Shown here: positions 15,401-24,489 of the stretch, in pieces
How the letters are laid out: each line of letters opens with the position of its first letter
How positions within the stretch are numbered: position 1 is the stretch's first letter
Virus record (IMG/VR): IMGVR_UViG_3300032116_000457
Coordinates: 1-41,907 of that record
Strand: one strand, 5' to 3'
DNA: 41,907 nt
From: a virus
The notes under the pieces: generated by a model
The model's database searches: none
Seen by the model: the letters and a program-made list of their open reading frames with translations, nothing else
Told to the model about the DNA's origin: nothing
Made by a program: the position numbers and the translations under genes

Positions 15401-16493
15401 AGATAATAAAAATTTTGCTGGTAAAAACGGTTTTACTTGGTGGATTGGTATCGTTGAGAAAATTAACGATCCACTAAAACTGGGGCGATGTAGAGTTCGC
15501 TGTGTTGGTTGGCATACTGATAACAAATCTTTGTTACCTACTGATTCTTTGCCTTGGGCACAATCTGCTTTACCAACAAACAATACAAACACTTATTCAC
15601 CACGTGAAGGTGATATGGTGTTTGGTTTTTTTGCTGATGGGGAAAATGCTCAAGAACCAATAATTTTAGGTGTATTGCCTAGTATACCAATTGTTGCCGC
15701 AAATTATCAACAGGGATTTAGTGACGCAAGAACATCCTCTGAATTGCAAAATTCACCAAGAACACCAGCATCAAAAACATATAGCACTGATGGTTCGGGT
15801 ATCAAGATCACAGAAAAGTCTGCTGCTGAATCTTATCCACGAATATTAGATGAACCAACAACATCACGATTAGCACGTAATGATGAAAACATGAATAAAA
15901 CTTTTATTCAGGAACGTAAAGATAATGTAGTTAAATCTATTCCCGTTGCTGAAACTAGTGCTTGGACAGAACCAACAACGCAATATGCTGCAAAGTATCC
16001 ATACAACAATGTTACTGAAACTGAGTCTGGGCACATTATGGAATTTGATGATACTGTTGGTAAAGAACGTATTCATCTTGCACACCGTAATGGTTCATTT
16101 CAAGAATGGTTTCCGGCTGGTGATAAAGTAGAAAAGATTACTAAAGATAATTATGAAATTGTAATGGGCAATGACCGTGTGTACATTATGGGTAAGTGTT
16201 TTGTTACGGTGCAAGGAGATGCTGAAGTTTATGTAAAAGAAAACGCTTACGTCAAAGTAGACAAAAATGTTAAAATGACTGTTGGTAAAAATGTTGATGC
16301 CACAGTCAAGGGTGATGTTACTGCTACAGTTGATGGTAATCTGAATGGAACAATTAAAAAGAATGCTACACTGGCTGTAACTCAAAGACTGAGAGCTACA
16401 TGTCAAACTTTAGATATTCAAGCAAGTGGTTCTGCAACAATTAAATCTGGCGGCACAATGACTATACAAGGATCAATAATTAGACTGAACTAA
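15387..16493 (+). CDS. 5: Central spike protein, gp5-like, lacking the lysozyme domain
   Basis: A 368-residue protein (T4 gp5: 575). Residues 14-105 are the gp5 OB-fold: WWIGIVEKINDPLKLGRCRVRCVGWHTDNK, LPWAQ, YSPREGDMVFGFFADGENAQEPIILGVLP. A linker of about 115 residues follows. Then comes the spike: GHIMEFDDT...ERIHLAHRNGSFQEW, and from about 255 the repeating V-x-V triple beta-helix (VKVDKNVKMTVGKNVDATV, VKGDVTATVDGNLNG), ending QGSIIRLN. No GH24 domain lies between OB-fold and helix, unlike T4. The spike pierces the outer membrane. The neighbours (hub before, PAAR tip after) fit. The ATG at 15387 lies inside the hub gene's end. Confidence 0.9.
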   Translation: MEQSEDNKNFAGKNGFTWWIGIVEKINDPLKLGRCRVRCVGWHTDNKSLLPTDSLPWAQSALPTNNTNTYSPREGDMVFGFFADGENAQEPIILGVLPSIPIVAANYQQGFSDARTSSELQNSPRTPASKTYSTDGSGIKITEKSAAESYPRILDEPTTSRLARNDENMNKTFIQERKDNVVKSIPVAETSAWTEPTTQYAAKYPYNNVTETESGHIMEFDDTVGKERIHLAHRNGSFQEWFPAGDKVEKITKDNYEIVMGNDRVYIMGKCFVTVQGDAEVYVKENAYVKVDKNVKMTVGKNVDATVKGDVTATVDGNLNGTIKKNATLAVTQRLRATCQTLDIQASGSATIKSGGTMTIQGSIIRLN

Positions 16494-16495
16494 AC

Positions 16496-16693
16496 ATGAA
16501 ACATGAATTTATTATTTTACTGAATGGTGAGTTGAAAACTTACGAACGTTGGGAAGACATACCCAAAAAGTTTGATGCTGTGATTAAATTTAATCCTTAC
16601 ATGCCACCGCCACCACATACAAAAGAAGATCATGAGGAAATAGAATCTTGGATGCCAAGATTTCAAGAGTTAATGAAAAGAGGAACACTGTAA
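16496..16693 (+). CDS. Small conserved protein between spike and PAAR, unknown
   Basis: A 65-residue acidic protein: a beta strand pair (HEFIILLNGELKTYERWEDIP), FDAVIKFNPYMPPPPHT with four prolines in a row, then a helix (EIESWMPRFQELMKRG). It has no membrane segment. It starts two bases after the gp5 stop and ends three bases before the next ATG, so it belongs to the spike operon. Its small size and place suggest a chaperone or assembly helper, but nothing in the sequence proves this. Confidence 0.65.
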   Translation: MKHEFIILLNGELKTYERWEDIPKKFDAVIKFNPYMPPPPHTKEDHEEIESWMPRFQELMKRGTL

Positions 16694-16696
16694 GAG

Positions 16697-17374
16697 ATGG
16701 CTTTATCGATATATGGCACACAGTTTAGAGTGATACCTGATGGTGAAACTGTAGAGTTCTCTCATGCTAAAACTTTGGTTGATATGGGACAACCAGTAAA
16801 TGTTTCGTTTGTTAGTGCTATAGCGGATAAAGGACTATCGACACAAGGTGTAATAACTGGCGTTACGATGACAAATACGAGTTGCATTCTTACTGGCACT
16901 ATATCACAGTTTTACATAACAACTTACACTCTGTCTGGAAAATATGGAGATGATCTAACAACAAGAGATGTCTATCAGGTAATTAATACAAATAATTATG
17001 ATCCAAACGCATCTAGTTTTTATGGTTCGGAAGCAAAACCGACTGGTGACTTTCAAGTGACCACATATAATTCATATTCTGCATTAGTTGCAGCAAGAGC
17101 AACTTCAAGCACATCAACGACTGGCTGGAATAATATTGTGAAGTTTTATCCTGAAGATACGCCAGAAAAACTTGTAACTTATACTTTTACGGCGCAGGGA
17201 GAAATTGTAGAATTTACTCAAATGGTACATTTAATACCTACCAGACATTTCACCAGATTACAGTCACTTGTACAAGGAATAGCACCAGGTAGGGTTATAC
17301 AAGATGCTTCAGGTAACGTTATAACACCAACTTATATTTCAGACCCACCTGGTTGGGTTGAACCAGCAGAATAG
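16697..17374 (+). CDS. Putative virion protein in the spike operon, unknown
   Basis: A 225-residue, mostly beta protein: FRVIPDGETVEFSH, VNVSFVSAIADKG, ITGVTMTNTSCILTGTISQFYITTYTLSGKYGDD, then a Ser/Thr-rich stretch and FTAQGEIVEFTQMVHL...RHFTRLQSLV near the C-terminus, followed by a proline-rich tail. It has one cysteine and no signal peptide. It sits between gp5 and the PAAR protein with a GAG-type ribosome site and gaps under 10 bases. A structural role near the spike is likely from context only. Confidence 0.65.
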   Translation: MALSIYGTQFRVIPDGETVEFSHAKTLVDMGQPVNVSFVSAIADKGLSTQGVITGVTMTNTSCILTGTISQFYITTYTLSGKYGDDLTTRDVYQVINTNNYDPNASSFYGSEAKPTGDFQVTTYNSYSALVAARATSSTSTTGWNNIVKFYPEDTPEKLVTYTFTAQGEIVEFTQMVHLIPTRHFTRLQSLVQGIAPGRVIQDASGNVITPTYISDPPGWVEPAE

Positions 17375-17383
17375 GAGAAAATT

Positions 17384-17674
17384 ATGCCAGCAGCATGTAG
17401 AATTGGAGATATGGACATTACACATTGTTCAACACCATCAAGAGCCCAAGGTTCAACAAATGTTTTGGTAAACGGTATACCTTGGAGTTGTCAAGGGCAT
17501 ATTAACACACCACATCTAATACCAAATGATAATCCATGTTCAGTGCATGTGGCAGCAATTTCGTCTGGTTCCAGCACTGTAAGAGTTAATGGTAGAGGTG
17601 CTGGTCGTGTTGGTGATGGTATTGGGGGATGCACTGCCGTCGCATCTGGTTCACCAAATGTTTTTGCCGGTTGA
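17384..17674 (+). CDS. 5.4: PAAR-repeat spike-tip protein (gp5.4-like)
   Basis: A 96-residue protein with PAAR organisation: PAACRIGDMDITHC at the start, TNVLVNGIPWSCQGH, PCSVHVAAISSGSSTVRVNGRGAGRVGD, then GGCTAVASGSPNVFAG. The repeated VLVNG/VRVNG and GSPNVF strands and several Cys/His residues fit the metal-binding cone that caps T4 gp5 and type VI secretion VgrG spikes. Function: sharpening the spike to pierce the outer membrane. The position after gp5 and before gp25 agrees with T4. The start has TAGGAGAAAATT upstream. Confidence 0.92.
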   Translation: MPAACRIGDMDITHCSTPSRAQGSTNVLVNGIPWSCQGHINTPHLIPNDNPCSVHVAAISSGSSTVRVNGRGAGRVGDGIGGCTAVASGSPNVFAG

Positions 17675-17685
17675 ATAAATAAACG

Positions 17686-18108
17686 ATGTCAACAACAATT
17701 ACATCAAACAACCCTTCAATAGTTTCTGAAAGAAGCTATAAAGATTTGGATTTAAATTTTACCCCACATCCTGTTAAAAAAGATGTGAATAAACACGTAA
17801 ATGAACGTGCAATAATTAATTCAGTAAAAAACTTAGTATCCACTAACTTTTATGAAAGACCCTTTAGACCAGAGATAGGATCGGGCATCAGACAAATTTT
17901 ATTTGAGTTGGTGGATTCAATTTCTGGCGCAGCATTAGAAAGACAAATTGTAGAAGTAATTCAAAATTTTGAGCCTAGAGTTGAAGTTGATAGTATTACA
18001 GCATCTCCTGCTCCAGATGATAATGGTTATTACGTAACAATGCAATTTTTCATTATAAATTTGCCAAATCCAATAACGATTAACTTCTTTTTAGAACGCA
18101 TAAGATAA
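17686..18108 (+). CDS. 25: Baseplate wedge protein, gp25 (GPW/gp25 family)
   Basis: A 140-residue protein (T4: 132). The family core is clear: ERAIINSVKNLVSTNFYERPFRPEIGSGIRQILFEL, with the EIGSGIRxLLFE signature, then VIQNFEPRVEVDSI and a final INLPNPITINFFLERIR strand. gp25 nucleates sheath assembly on the baseplate and links wedges, and it is homologous to type VI TssE. It lies 11 bases after the PAAR gene, and gp6 follows after one base. An AATAAATA at 17674-17681 overlaps the intergenic gap but is too close to the ATG for a normal leader. Confidence 0.93.
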   Translation: MSTTITSNNPSIVSERSYKDLDLNFTPHPVKKDVNKHVNERAIINSVKNLVSTNFYERPFRPEIGSGIRQILFELVDSISGAALERQIVEVIQNFEPRVEVDSITASPAPDDNGYYVTMQFFIINLPNPITINFFLERIR

Positions 18109-18109
18109 A

Positions 18110-20167
18110 ATGACCGAACGTTTAAGAGTAACTGAACTTGATTTTGACCAGATAAAACAAAATCTAAAAACATATTTACAAGCACAATCAGAGTTTACAG
18201 ATTACGACTTTGAGGGTTCGGGTTTGTCAGTTTTGCTTGATATTCTTGCTTATAATACACACTATCAGGCATATTACTTAAACATGATTGCCAATGAGGC
18301 CTTCATGGATACGGCTTTACTTAGAGACTCTGTAATTTCTCATGCTAAGGTTTTGGGTTACGTTCCTTATTCTCGTAAGGCACCCAGTGCAACAATTAAT
18401 TTTACGGTAAATACTACTTCAAATGTTGCATCGACAATCACCATACCAAAAGGATTTAGATTTTTATCTAGTGAAATTGATGGCGTTAGTTATAGTTTTG
18501 TTACTTTAGAAGAAACGATTGTAACAAAGTCAAATACAAATTTTACATTTCCAAATTTAACAATACATGAGGGACAATTAGTAACTTATACTTACACCTA
18601 CACTCAAGCAACTAATCCAAAACAAATCTTCACAATTTTGGATGATGGAGTAGATACTTCTACAATAACGGTGTCTGTTCAGCCATCTTCTACAAATACA
18701 TCTTCTGAGGTTTATACACTAGCATCTGATGCATCAGAAACAACAACAACTTCTCCAGTTTTTTATATTCAAGAGGGAAAAAACAGAAGATACGATATCT
18801 ATTTTGGTGATGATGTAATTGGAAAATCAATATCTGATGGTTCATTAGTTTCAATTTCTTATTTAATTACAAATGGAACTTTGGCTAATAAGGCAAATAA
18901 TTTCGTTGCTACTGCATCTCTCGTTGATTCTTTAGGAAATTCTCAAACTAATTTTGTAATTGATCCAGTAAGTGAAGCTGCCGGCGGTGCCGAAAGAGAA
19001 TCGGTAGACAATATTAAATTTGCCGCACCTCTGCAATTTACAACACAAAATCGTTTAGTAACTTTTTCGGACTACGAATCATATATTCAAAAAAATTATC
19101 CATCAATTGATTCTGTATCTGTATGGGGTGGTGAAGATGAATCGCCGCCAAAATTTGGAATTGCTTATATTTCATTAAAACCTAAAGAAGGTTACTATTT
19201 GTCTGATACAGAAAAACAGCGTATTATCGATGAAATTATTAAACCAAAGGCAATAGTTGCTATTCAAACTGTAATACGTGATCCTGAATTTTTATATTTG
19301 CTTGTTTCACCAACAGTAACTTATGATCCTAAAAAAACTGTTTTGACTCAGCAACAACTTAGAACAGCAATAAGAACATCAATTTTGTCTTACAAAGAAA
19401 CTAACTTAGATAAATTTTCTTCACAGTTTATTTTATCAAAAGTTCAAGATGCGGTTGACTCTGTAGATATAAATTCAATTATAGGATCTAACATATCTGT
19501 TCGATTACAGAAAAGATTTGTGCCAACTTTAAATGCATCGACTCCTTATACGATTAATTTTAATTCACCTTTACGCAGAGGTACAATTGGTAACAAATTA
19601 ACTTCAACAATTTTTACTGTTACAGATTCAAGTGGCATTAATCGTGAAGTGCAATTTGATGAAATACCACAATCGTTTTCAGGAATTTCTTCTATTCAAG
19701 TTACAAATCCTGGTGCAGGATTTACATCTTTACCTGTAGTAACAATTGATGGTGATGGAACTGGCGCAAATGCTTCAGCAACCATAGTAAATGGGCAAAT
19801 ACAAAGTATTGAAATTGTAAATCGTGGTATCGATTATACACGTGCCACTGTAAGCATTAGTGGTGGTGGGGGATATGGTGCAACAGCTTCGGCAGTCATC
19901 GATGGAAGAACTGGTACAATTCGCACGGTTTATTACGACTCATTTTCCCAAAGGCAAGTTGTTGATGAAAATGCTGGTGAAATTGACTATGATACGGGAA
20001 CAATTAAAATTTTTAATATAAACATAAAAGACACTCAATCTGTTGATGGCGATGTTCGAATTTCAATTGAATCGGAAAAAGGCATTATAAGTACACAAAA
20101 AAATACTATTATAACTATAGATGAAGATGATCCAACATCAATTAGTACAACTTTAGAAACTGTATAA
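18110..20167 (+). CDS. 6: Baseplate wedge protein, gp6 (baseplate J-like)
   Basis: A 685-residue protein (T4: 660). The N-terminus is typical of gp6/J (LDFDQIKQNLKTYLQAQSEFTDYDFEGSGLSVLLDILAYNTHYQAYYLNMIANEAFMDTA), followed by VISHAKVLGYVPYSRKAP and later VDNIKFAAPLQFTTQNRLVTFSDYESYI. gp6 dimers form the inner ring that ties wedges together. Residues 525-605 contain two GxGY-type beta units (NPGAGFTSLPVVTIDGDGTGA, then NRGIDYTRATVSISGGGGYGA), also found in the next proteins. It ends in TAATG overlap with the gp7-like gene (20165-20169). Confidence 0.92.
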   Translation: MTERLRVTELDFDQIKQNLKTYLQAQSEFTDYDFEGSGLSVLLDILAYNTHYQAYYLNMIANEAFMDTALLRDSVISHAKVLGYVPYSRKAPSATINFTVNTTSNVASTITIPKGFRFLSSEIDGVSYSFVTLEETIVTKSNTNFTFPNLTIHEGQLVTYTYTYTQATNPKQIFTILDDGVDTSTITVSVQPSSTNTSSEVYTLASDASETTTTSPVFYIQEGKNRRYDIYFGDDVIGKSISDGSLVSISYLITNGTLANKANNFVATASLVDSLGNSQTNFVIDPVSEAAGGAERESVDNIKFAAPLQFTTQNRLVTFSDYESYIQKNYPSIDSVSVWGGEDESPPKFGIAYISLKPKEGYYLSDTEKQRIIDEIIKPKAIVAIQTVIRDPEFLYLLVSPTVTYDPKKTVLTQQQLRTAIRTSILSYKETNLDKFSSQFILSKVQDAVDSVDINSIIGSNISVRLQKRFVPTLNASTPYTINFNSPLRRGTIGNKLTSTIFTVTDSSGINREVQFDEIPQSFSGISSIQVTNPGAGFTSLPVVTIDGDGTGANASATIVNGQIQSIEIVNRGIDYTRATVSISGGGGYGATASAVIDGRTGTIRTVYYDSFSQRQVVDENAGEIDYDTGTIKIFNINIKDTQSVDGDVRISIESEKGIISTQKNTIITIDEDDPTSISTTLETV

Positions 20168-23100
20168 TGTCAGTAGATTTAAAAACATCGATACTTGTTA
20201 GTCGTCAAGTTCCTGAATTTGTACGTGACGAATATCCAAAATTTATTTTATTTTTAGAAGCATATTATGAGTTTCTTGAGGCTCAGGCTAATACTACGCT
20301 CACATCAAACAATCTAGTCACAACGGCAAAAACGTTAAGAAACATTAGAGATGTTGATGATTCTTTAGACAGATTCGAAAAAAGTTTTTATAATACTTAT
20401 GGTGCGCTAGTTCCACTTGAAGTACAGTCAAACAAAGCACTTCTTTTCAAACATCTTCTTCCCCTTTATAGAACAAAGGGTTCTGAAAATTCATTTAAAC
20501 TTTTGTTTCAACTTGTCTTTGGTGAAGACATTGACGTTATTTTACCGAAAAATAATGTTCTTCGTGCATCAGCTAGTAACTGGCAAATAGATAATCGTTT
20601 AAGAATTAATCCTGATATCTCAAGTCGTTATGTTGGAAATGGAACAAACAAGACATTTTACTTGGCACAAAAATCTGGAAAAGATGAGATAAGTGTTTAT
20701 GTAAATGATGTGCTTAAAATTCCAGATGTTGATTATTTTATTAATAAAGAATACCGTCAACTAAATTTTGTTGTTGCTCCCGCTAACGGATCAATAATCA
20801 ATGTAAATTATGACAATTTTGATATAGATTTATTAAACAATCGCAAAGTTACCGGCATTACTTCAAAGGCGTCTGCTATTATCGAAACGGCAAGCCGAAG
20901 AATCATCTCTGATACTCTGAATCTTGGTTTACCTATTGAACTTTTAATTAATGTAAAGTCGCTCAGAGGCAATTTTTTAAATGGTGAAATAGTTACGATA
21001 CCAATCAATGATGAAACAAATAACATTTCGATTGATATTCGTGCTTCAACATTTTCTATTGTTAGACAATTTAATTTAATTAATGCTGGAAATAACTATA
21101 GTGTTGGTGATTCAGTTTTCGTGTTTGGTGGTAATGCATCAGTCAATGCCTTTGGCACAGTCGAAAGAGTCATTACTGGAGAAATTGATACCATAAGTGT
21201 TGTTCACGGTGGTGCTGTATTTTCAAACGCATCACCTATTTCTGTATACGGTAACAGTTCATTCACAACAATGACTGTTGTTGTTGATAACATTGACACA
21301 TCTGGCGCCAATGCAGCCAATTCATTTAAAGTATCTCCAGACGTAATATCAAATTTAAGTTTAAATGTTGGTGGCACCGTTTACGTAAACAGTTCGAATT
21401 TTGGTGCAGTGTTTGCAAAATCAAACATAAGTGCCGCCAATTCGATTGCTAATGCTTTTAACTATGTTACACTCACTGTAGGTCCGATAAGTAACGTTAA
21501 AATTCTTTCTTCTACTGTACCACTTACAGAAAAAAATTCAACATTTTTAGATGCTGCTGGCGCACAGTATGCAGCAAATGCTCCGTTTCGTTATTCAAAA
21601 AGTCTGAAGTCAATTGGTCGTTACAAAATTAACGATGGTGGATTGAATTATCAAATTGGAGATGAAGTTATTTTTAATGCCAATCCACCAGGCACATATG
21701 GTCAAATGGCGGCGGCTGTTGTTGGTAAAATTTCAGTGGGTGGAGCAATTCAGAGAATTGATTCTGCTAATAGTAGAATTCGTGGTGTGGGTGCAGTTAC
21801 GGCAGCATGTAATGAAATTACCGGCACAGGAACTTTCTTTACACAAGATTTAAAAGGTGGCGATCTTGTAGATATTAACAATGAGTCTAGAATTGTTTCT
21901 TCTATCACAAGCGACACTATTGCTACAGTTTCATCAGTATTTACGTACTCAGCATCAAACAAAAAAATTGGTGTGTATGATCGTTGGCCACTTGGTGGTT
22001 ATGGTTACACACAAGGTAAGTTTCCTACGATTTCAGTTAGTTCTAATACAGGTTCGGGTGCGAATATTCAAATTGATTCGCTAATAGGTGATGGTGAAAC
22101 ATTAACACCAACAGGATTTACTGCCAATGGACAAATTATTTCAATTAAAGTTATTAATCCTGGTTCTGGTTATGAATATAACCCGACCGTAAGTATTGTT
22201 GGTGGAGATGGCACAGCAACAGCAACAGCAGAAATTGAACGCTCGTATTCTTCTGCGCCCGGTCGTTGGACAACATCCGATTCTATATTGTCTTCTTTCG
22301 AAAGAAAACTTCAAGGCCAAGATTACTACGTTGATTATTCTTATGTAATTTCTTCAAAAACAGAGTTCAGCAAATACAAAACAATGCTGAAGCAACTGTT
22401 ACATCCTGTTGGCATGGTCAACTATGCTTTATATAATAAAGAAAATCTGGTTGAACTTACTGATGTTGCAATTCAGAGTTTTACGGCAAATACAATTGCT
22501 GGCACAGTCAATGTTGGAAATGGTAGAGTTGTTGTTACTGGAAATAGTACAAAATATAATATCGCTAACACAAAAGGTATTTTGTCATTAGGTTCACTGA
22601 TTGCGGTAAATGGTGAAATTAGAAAAATTAACACGATTGTCAGCAACACATCTTTAATTACGACATCAAACATTTCTAATTTAAGAATTGCAAATGCTGG
22701 TTCCGGATACTCAAATGGTTATCTAGTATTTTCAAATGGTGGCGGCCAAATTACAAGTCTCACAATCACTGCTGGTGGTTCTGGATATGAAAATGGTGTA
22801 ATGACATTCTCTGGTACAGATGAAGCAATACCAGCAATCGCAAACGTAGAAGTATTTAATTCAAATGGTACAATTCGAACATTAACATTTGTATCTGGTG
22901 GTTTGTATGCTAATAAACCAATCGCTATACCAGATAGTAATCCACATCGTGTTGTATATGCAAATGGTATTAGTATACCAATTCGTGGTCAAGGTTATGC
23001 AAATGGTTGGCTGGTATTCTCTGGCGGTTCACCATTGAGAGATGCAAACGTAAGATTAATTGTTCATCCAAACACGGTTGTCAACACAGTTGAAGTGATT

Positions 23101-24480
23101 GATTCTGGACTGTATCAATCTACACCAACTGCCAGACCAAATACAAACGCAAATGCTGTAATTTCTTCGGTTACTGTAAACAGTACAGGTAACGGACATT
23201 CAAATGGCGTTCTTGTAATTTCTGGAGGTGATCCAAGTCGTCAAGCAACAATTCGTGTTGAAACATTCCCACCATTATCTGCACAAGTAAACTCAATTTC
23301 TGTAAACGCCTTTGCATATGGTGTAAATGGATACGTTCAATTTAGTGGAGCAGGAAGTGACAACGTTGGTGCAAATGCTATAATTGTTGTTAATTCCCAA
23401 GGCCTTGTATACAACGTGCATTTGGTAAGTGGTGGTTTATACAAAGGTACACCATTAGCAACAGCAAATGTTGGTAATGCTTCGTTCACATTAGAAATGA
23501 AACCTTTGGATGGACAAATTCGTAAGATTACGATTGTTGATCCTGGTTTGTATGCTAATGGTTCTACACCCACTGCTATTTTAAATACAGCACCAAACTC
23601 TGTAATATCGGTTGTATCAAACACTGCTGGAAATCTTTTCACGGGAAATAGTCTTGCGAATGGGTATCTGGTGTTTAGCGGTGGTCTTCCTGTTAGGGAT
23701 GCGAATGCAACTTATACTGTGCATTCAAACGGTGCAATTAATATAGAATCAATAGTAGTTACCGATGTTGGTTTATACAGAATTCCACCAACAACCGTGA
23801 CACCAAATGTGACAACCGTTTCGGTGACAGAAGTTCGCCCAATTGTTGGTGGTTCGGGATACGTAAATGGTAACGTGGTGTTTTCGACAACACAAGCAAC
23901 TGCAAACATTCGTGCAAACTGTACGGTTGAGGTTAACGGTGCTTTTGGTGCGATTGTAAGAACCACTGTGAATCATGTTGGCTTATATGCAAATGGTGCA
24001 GATATTATTGTTGTGGGAATTCTTGACCCGGCCACTGATACATTGCAGTCACCATCAACTGTAGCATCTTTTATCATAGGATATAGTGCTAATGCAAAAG
24101 CAGCAGCAAACTTAGTAGTTAATACTTCGGCAAACGTTGGTCAGACTGCTTCTGTGACACTTACAGCAAACAGTAACTCATATACAAACGCCGTATTTAC
24201 AATTACGCCTGTTGCGAACGATCAAACAAATGCAGTAATTACCGTTGGATTTACTGGTAGAAATACCGCAGCTAATGCGCTTGTTGAAGTTTATCCTGGT
24301 AATGGTGCAATTCGTAAAGTTACACTAAATAGCAATAGTGTTTTGCAAGGTGCTGGAGAATATTACTATACTCCAGATGTTGCACCTAATAGTGCCGGTT
24401 CTGGTGCTGTCATTACAATTAATCCTGTGTCTTGGTATCAAACATCCAATGCACAAACAGCAATCATATTTAAGCAATAA
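20167..24480 (+). CDS. 7: Giant baseplate wedge protein in the gp7 position, with GxGY repeats
   Basis: A 1437-residue protein (T4 gp7: 1032). The first 150 residues are helical (VPEFVRDEYPKFILFLEAYYEFLE...LFKHLLPLYRTKGSENSFKLLFQLVFGEDI), resembling the P2 gpI/T4 gp7 wedge core, where a helical domain counts ends with a KGTxxx motif. Next come beta domains with GxNY units (res 300-510), a hinge with GSGYEYNPTVSIVGGDG (about 665) and from about 830 a long array of G-x-G-Y-x-N-G-x-[LV]-x-F-S-G repeats. Being between gp6 and gp8, as gene 7 is in T4, it is assigned as the gp7 counterpart. The repeats may be adhesive or spacers. The gp7 identity is inferred mostly from order. Confidence 0.75.
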   Translation: MSVDLKTSILVSRQVPEFVRDEYPKFILFLEAYYEFLEAQANTTLTSNNLVTTAKTLRNIRDVDDSLDRFEKSFYNTYGALVPLEVQSNKALLFKHLLPLYRTKGSENSFKLLFQLVFGEDIDVILPKNNVLRASASNWQIDNRLRINPDISSRYVGNGTNKTFYLAQKSGKDEISVYVNDVLKIPDVDYFINKEYRQLNFVVAPANGSIINVNYDNFDIDLLNNRKVTGITSKASAIIETASRRIISDTLNLGLPIELLINVKSLRGNFLNGEIVTIPINDETNNISIDIRASTFSIVRQFNLINAGNNYSVGDSVFVFGGNASVNAFGTVERVITGEIDTISVVHGGAVFSNASPISVYGNSSFTTMTVVVDNIDTSGANAANSFKVSPDVISNLSLNVGGTVYVNSSNFGAVFAKSNISAANSIANAFNYVTLTVGPISNVKILSSTVPLTEKNSTFLDAAGAQYAANAPFRYSKSLKSIGRYKINDGGLNYQIGDEVIFNANPPGTYGQMAAAVVGKISVGGAIQRIDSANSRIRGVGAVTAACNEITGTGTFFTQDLKGGDLVDINNESRIVSSITSDTIATVSSVFTYSASNKKIGVYDRWPLGGYGYTQGKFPTISVSSNTGSGANIQIDSLIGDGETLTPTGFTANGQIISIKVINPGSGYEYNPTVSIVGGDGTATATAEIERSYSSAPGRWTTSDSILSSFERKLQGQDYYVDYSYVISSKTEFSKYKTMLKQLLHPVGMVNYALYNKENLVELTDVAIQSFTANTIAGTVNVGNGRVVVTGNSTKYNIANTKGILSLGSLIAVNGEIRKINTIVSNTSLITTSNISNLRIANAGSGYSNGYLVFSNGGGQITSLTITAGGSGYENGVMTFSGTDEAIPAIANVEVFNSNGTIRTLTFVSGGLYANKPIAIPDSNPHRVVYANGISIPIRGQGYANGWLVFSGGSPLRDANVRLIVHPNTVVNTVEVIDSGLYQSTPTARPNTNANAVISSVTVNSTGNGHSNGVLVISGGDPSRQATIRVETFPPLSAQVNSISVNAFAYGVNGYVQFSGAGSDNVGANAIIVVNSQGLVYNVHLVSGGLYKGTPLATANVGNASFTLEMKPLDGQIRKITIVDPGLYANGSTPTAILNTAPNSVISVVSNTAGNLFTGNSLANGYLVFSGGLPVRDANATYTVHSNGAINIESIVVTDVGLYRIPPTTVTPNVTTVSVTEVRPIVGGSGYVNGNVVFSTTQATANIRANCTVEVNGAFGAIVRTTVNHVGLYANGADIIVVGILDPATDTLQSPSTVASFIIGYSANAKAAANLVVNTSANVGQTASVTLTANSNSYTNAVFTITPVANDQTNAVITVGFTGRNTAANALVEVYPGNGAIRKVTLNSNSVLQGAGEYYYTPDVAPNSAGSGAVITINPVSWYQTSNAQTAIIFKQ
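22670..24080 (+). repeat. Degenerate GxGYxNGxLxFSGG repeat array in the gp7-like gene
   Basis: Seven or more imperfect units, e.g. GSGYSNGYLVFSNG (about 22703), GSGYENGVMTFSG (22780), GQGYANGWLVFSGG (22987), GNGHSNGVLVISGG (23191), YGVNGYVQFSG (23317), LANGYLVFSGG (23652) and GSGYVNGNVVFS (23852). Most pairs are about 150-300 bases apart, linked by VxxxGLYxxxP units. Confidence 0.75.
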
Positions 24481-24489
24481 ATATAATTT

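Noticed and set aside
24476-24483. AATAAATA before gp8 (a similar one at 17674-17681 before gp25, and one on the - strand at 11672-11666)
   Set aside because: They lie only 4-6 bases before the start codon, leaving no leader, and arise from a TAA stop followed by an A/T-rich gap; not listed as promoters.
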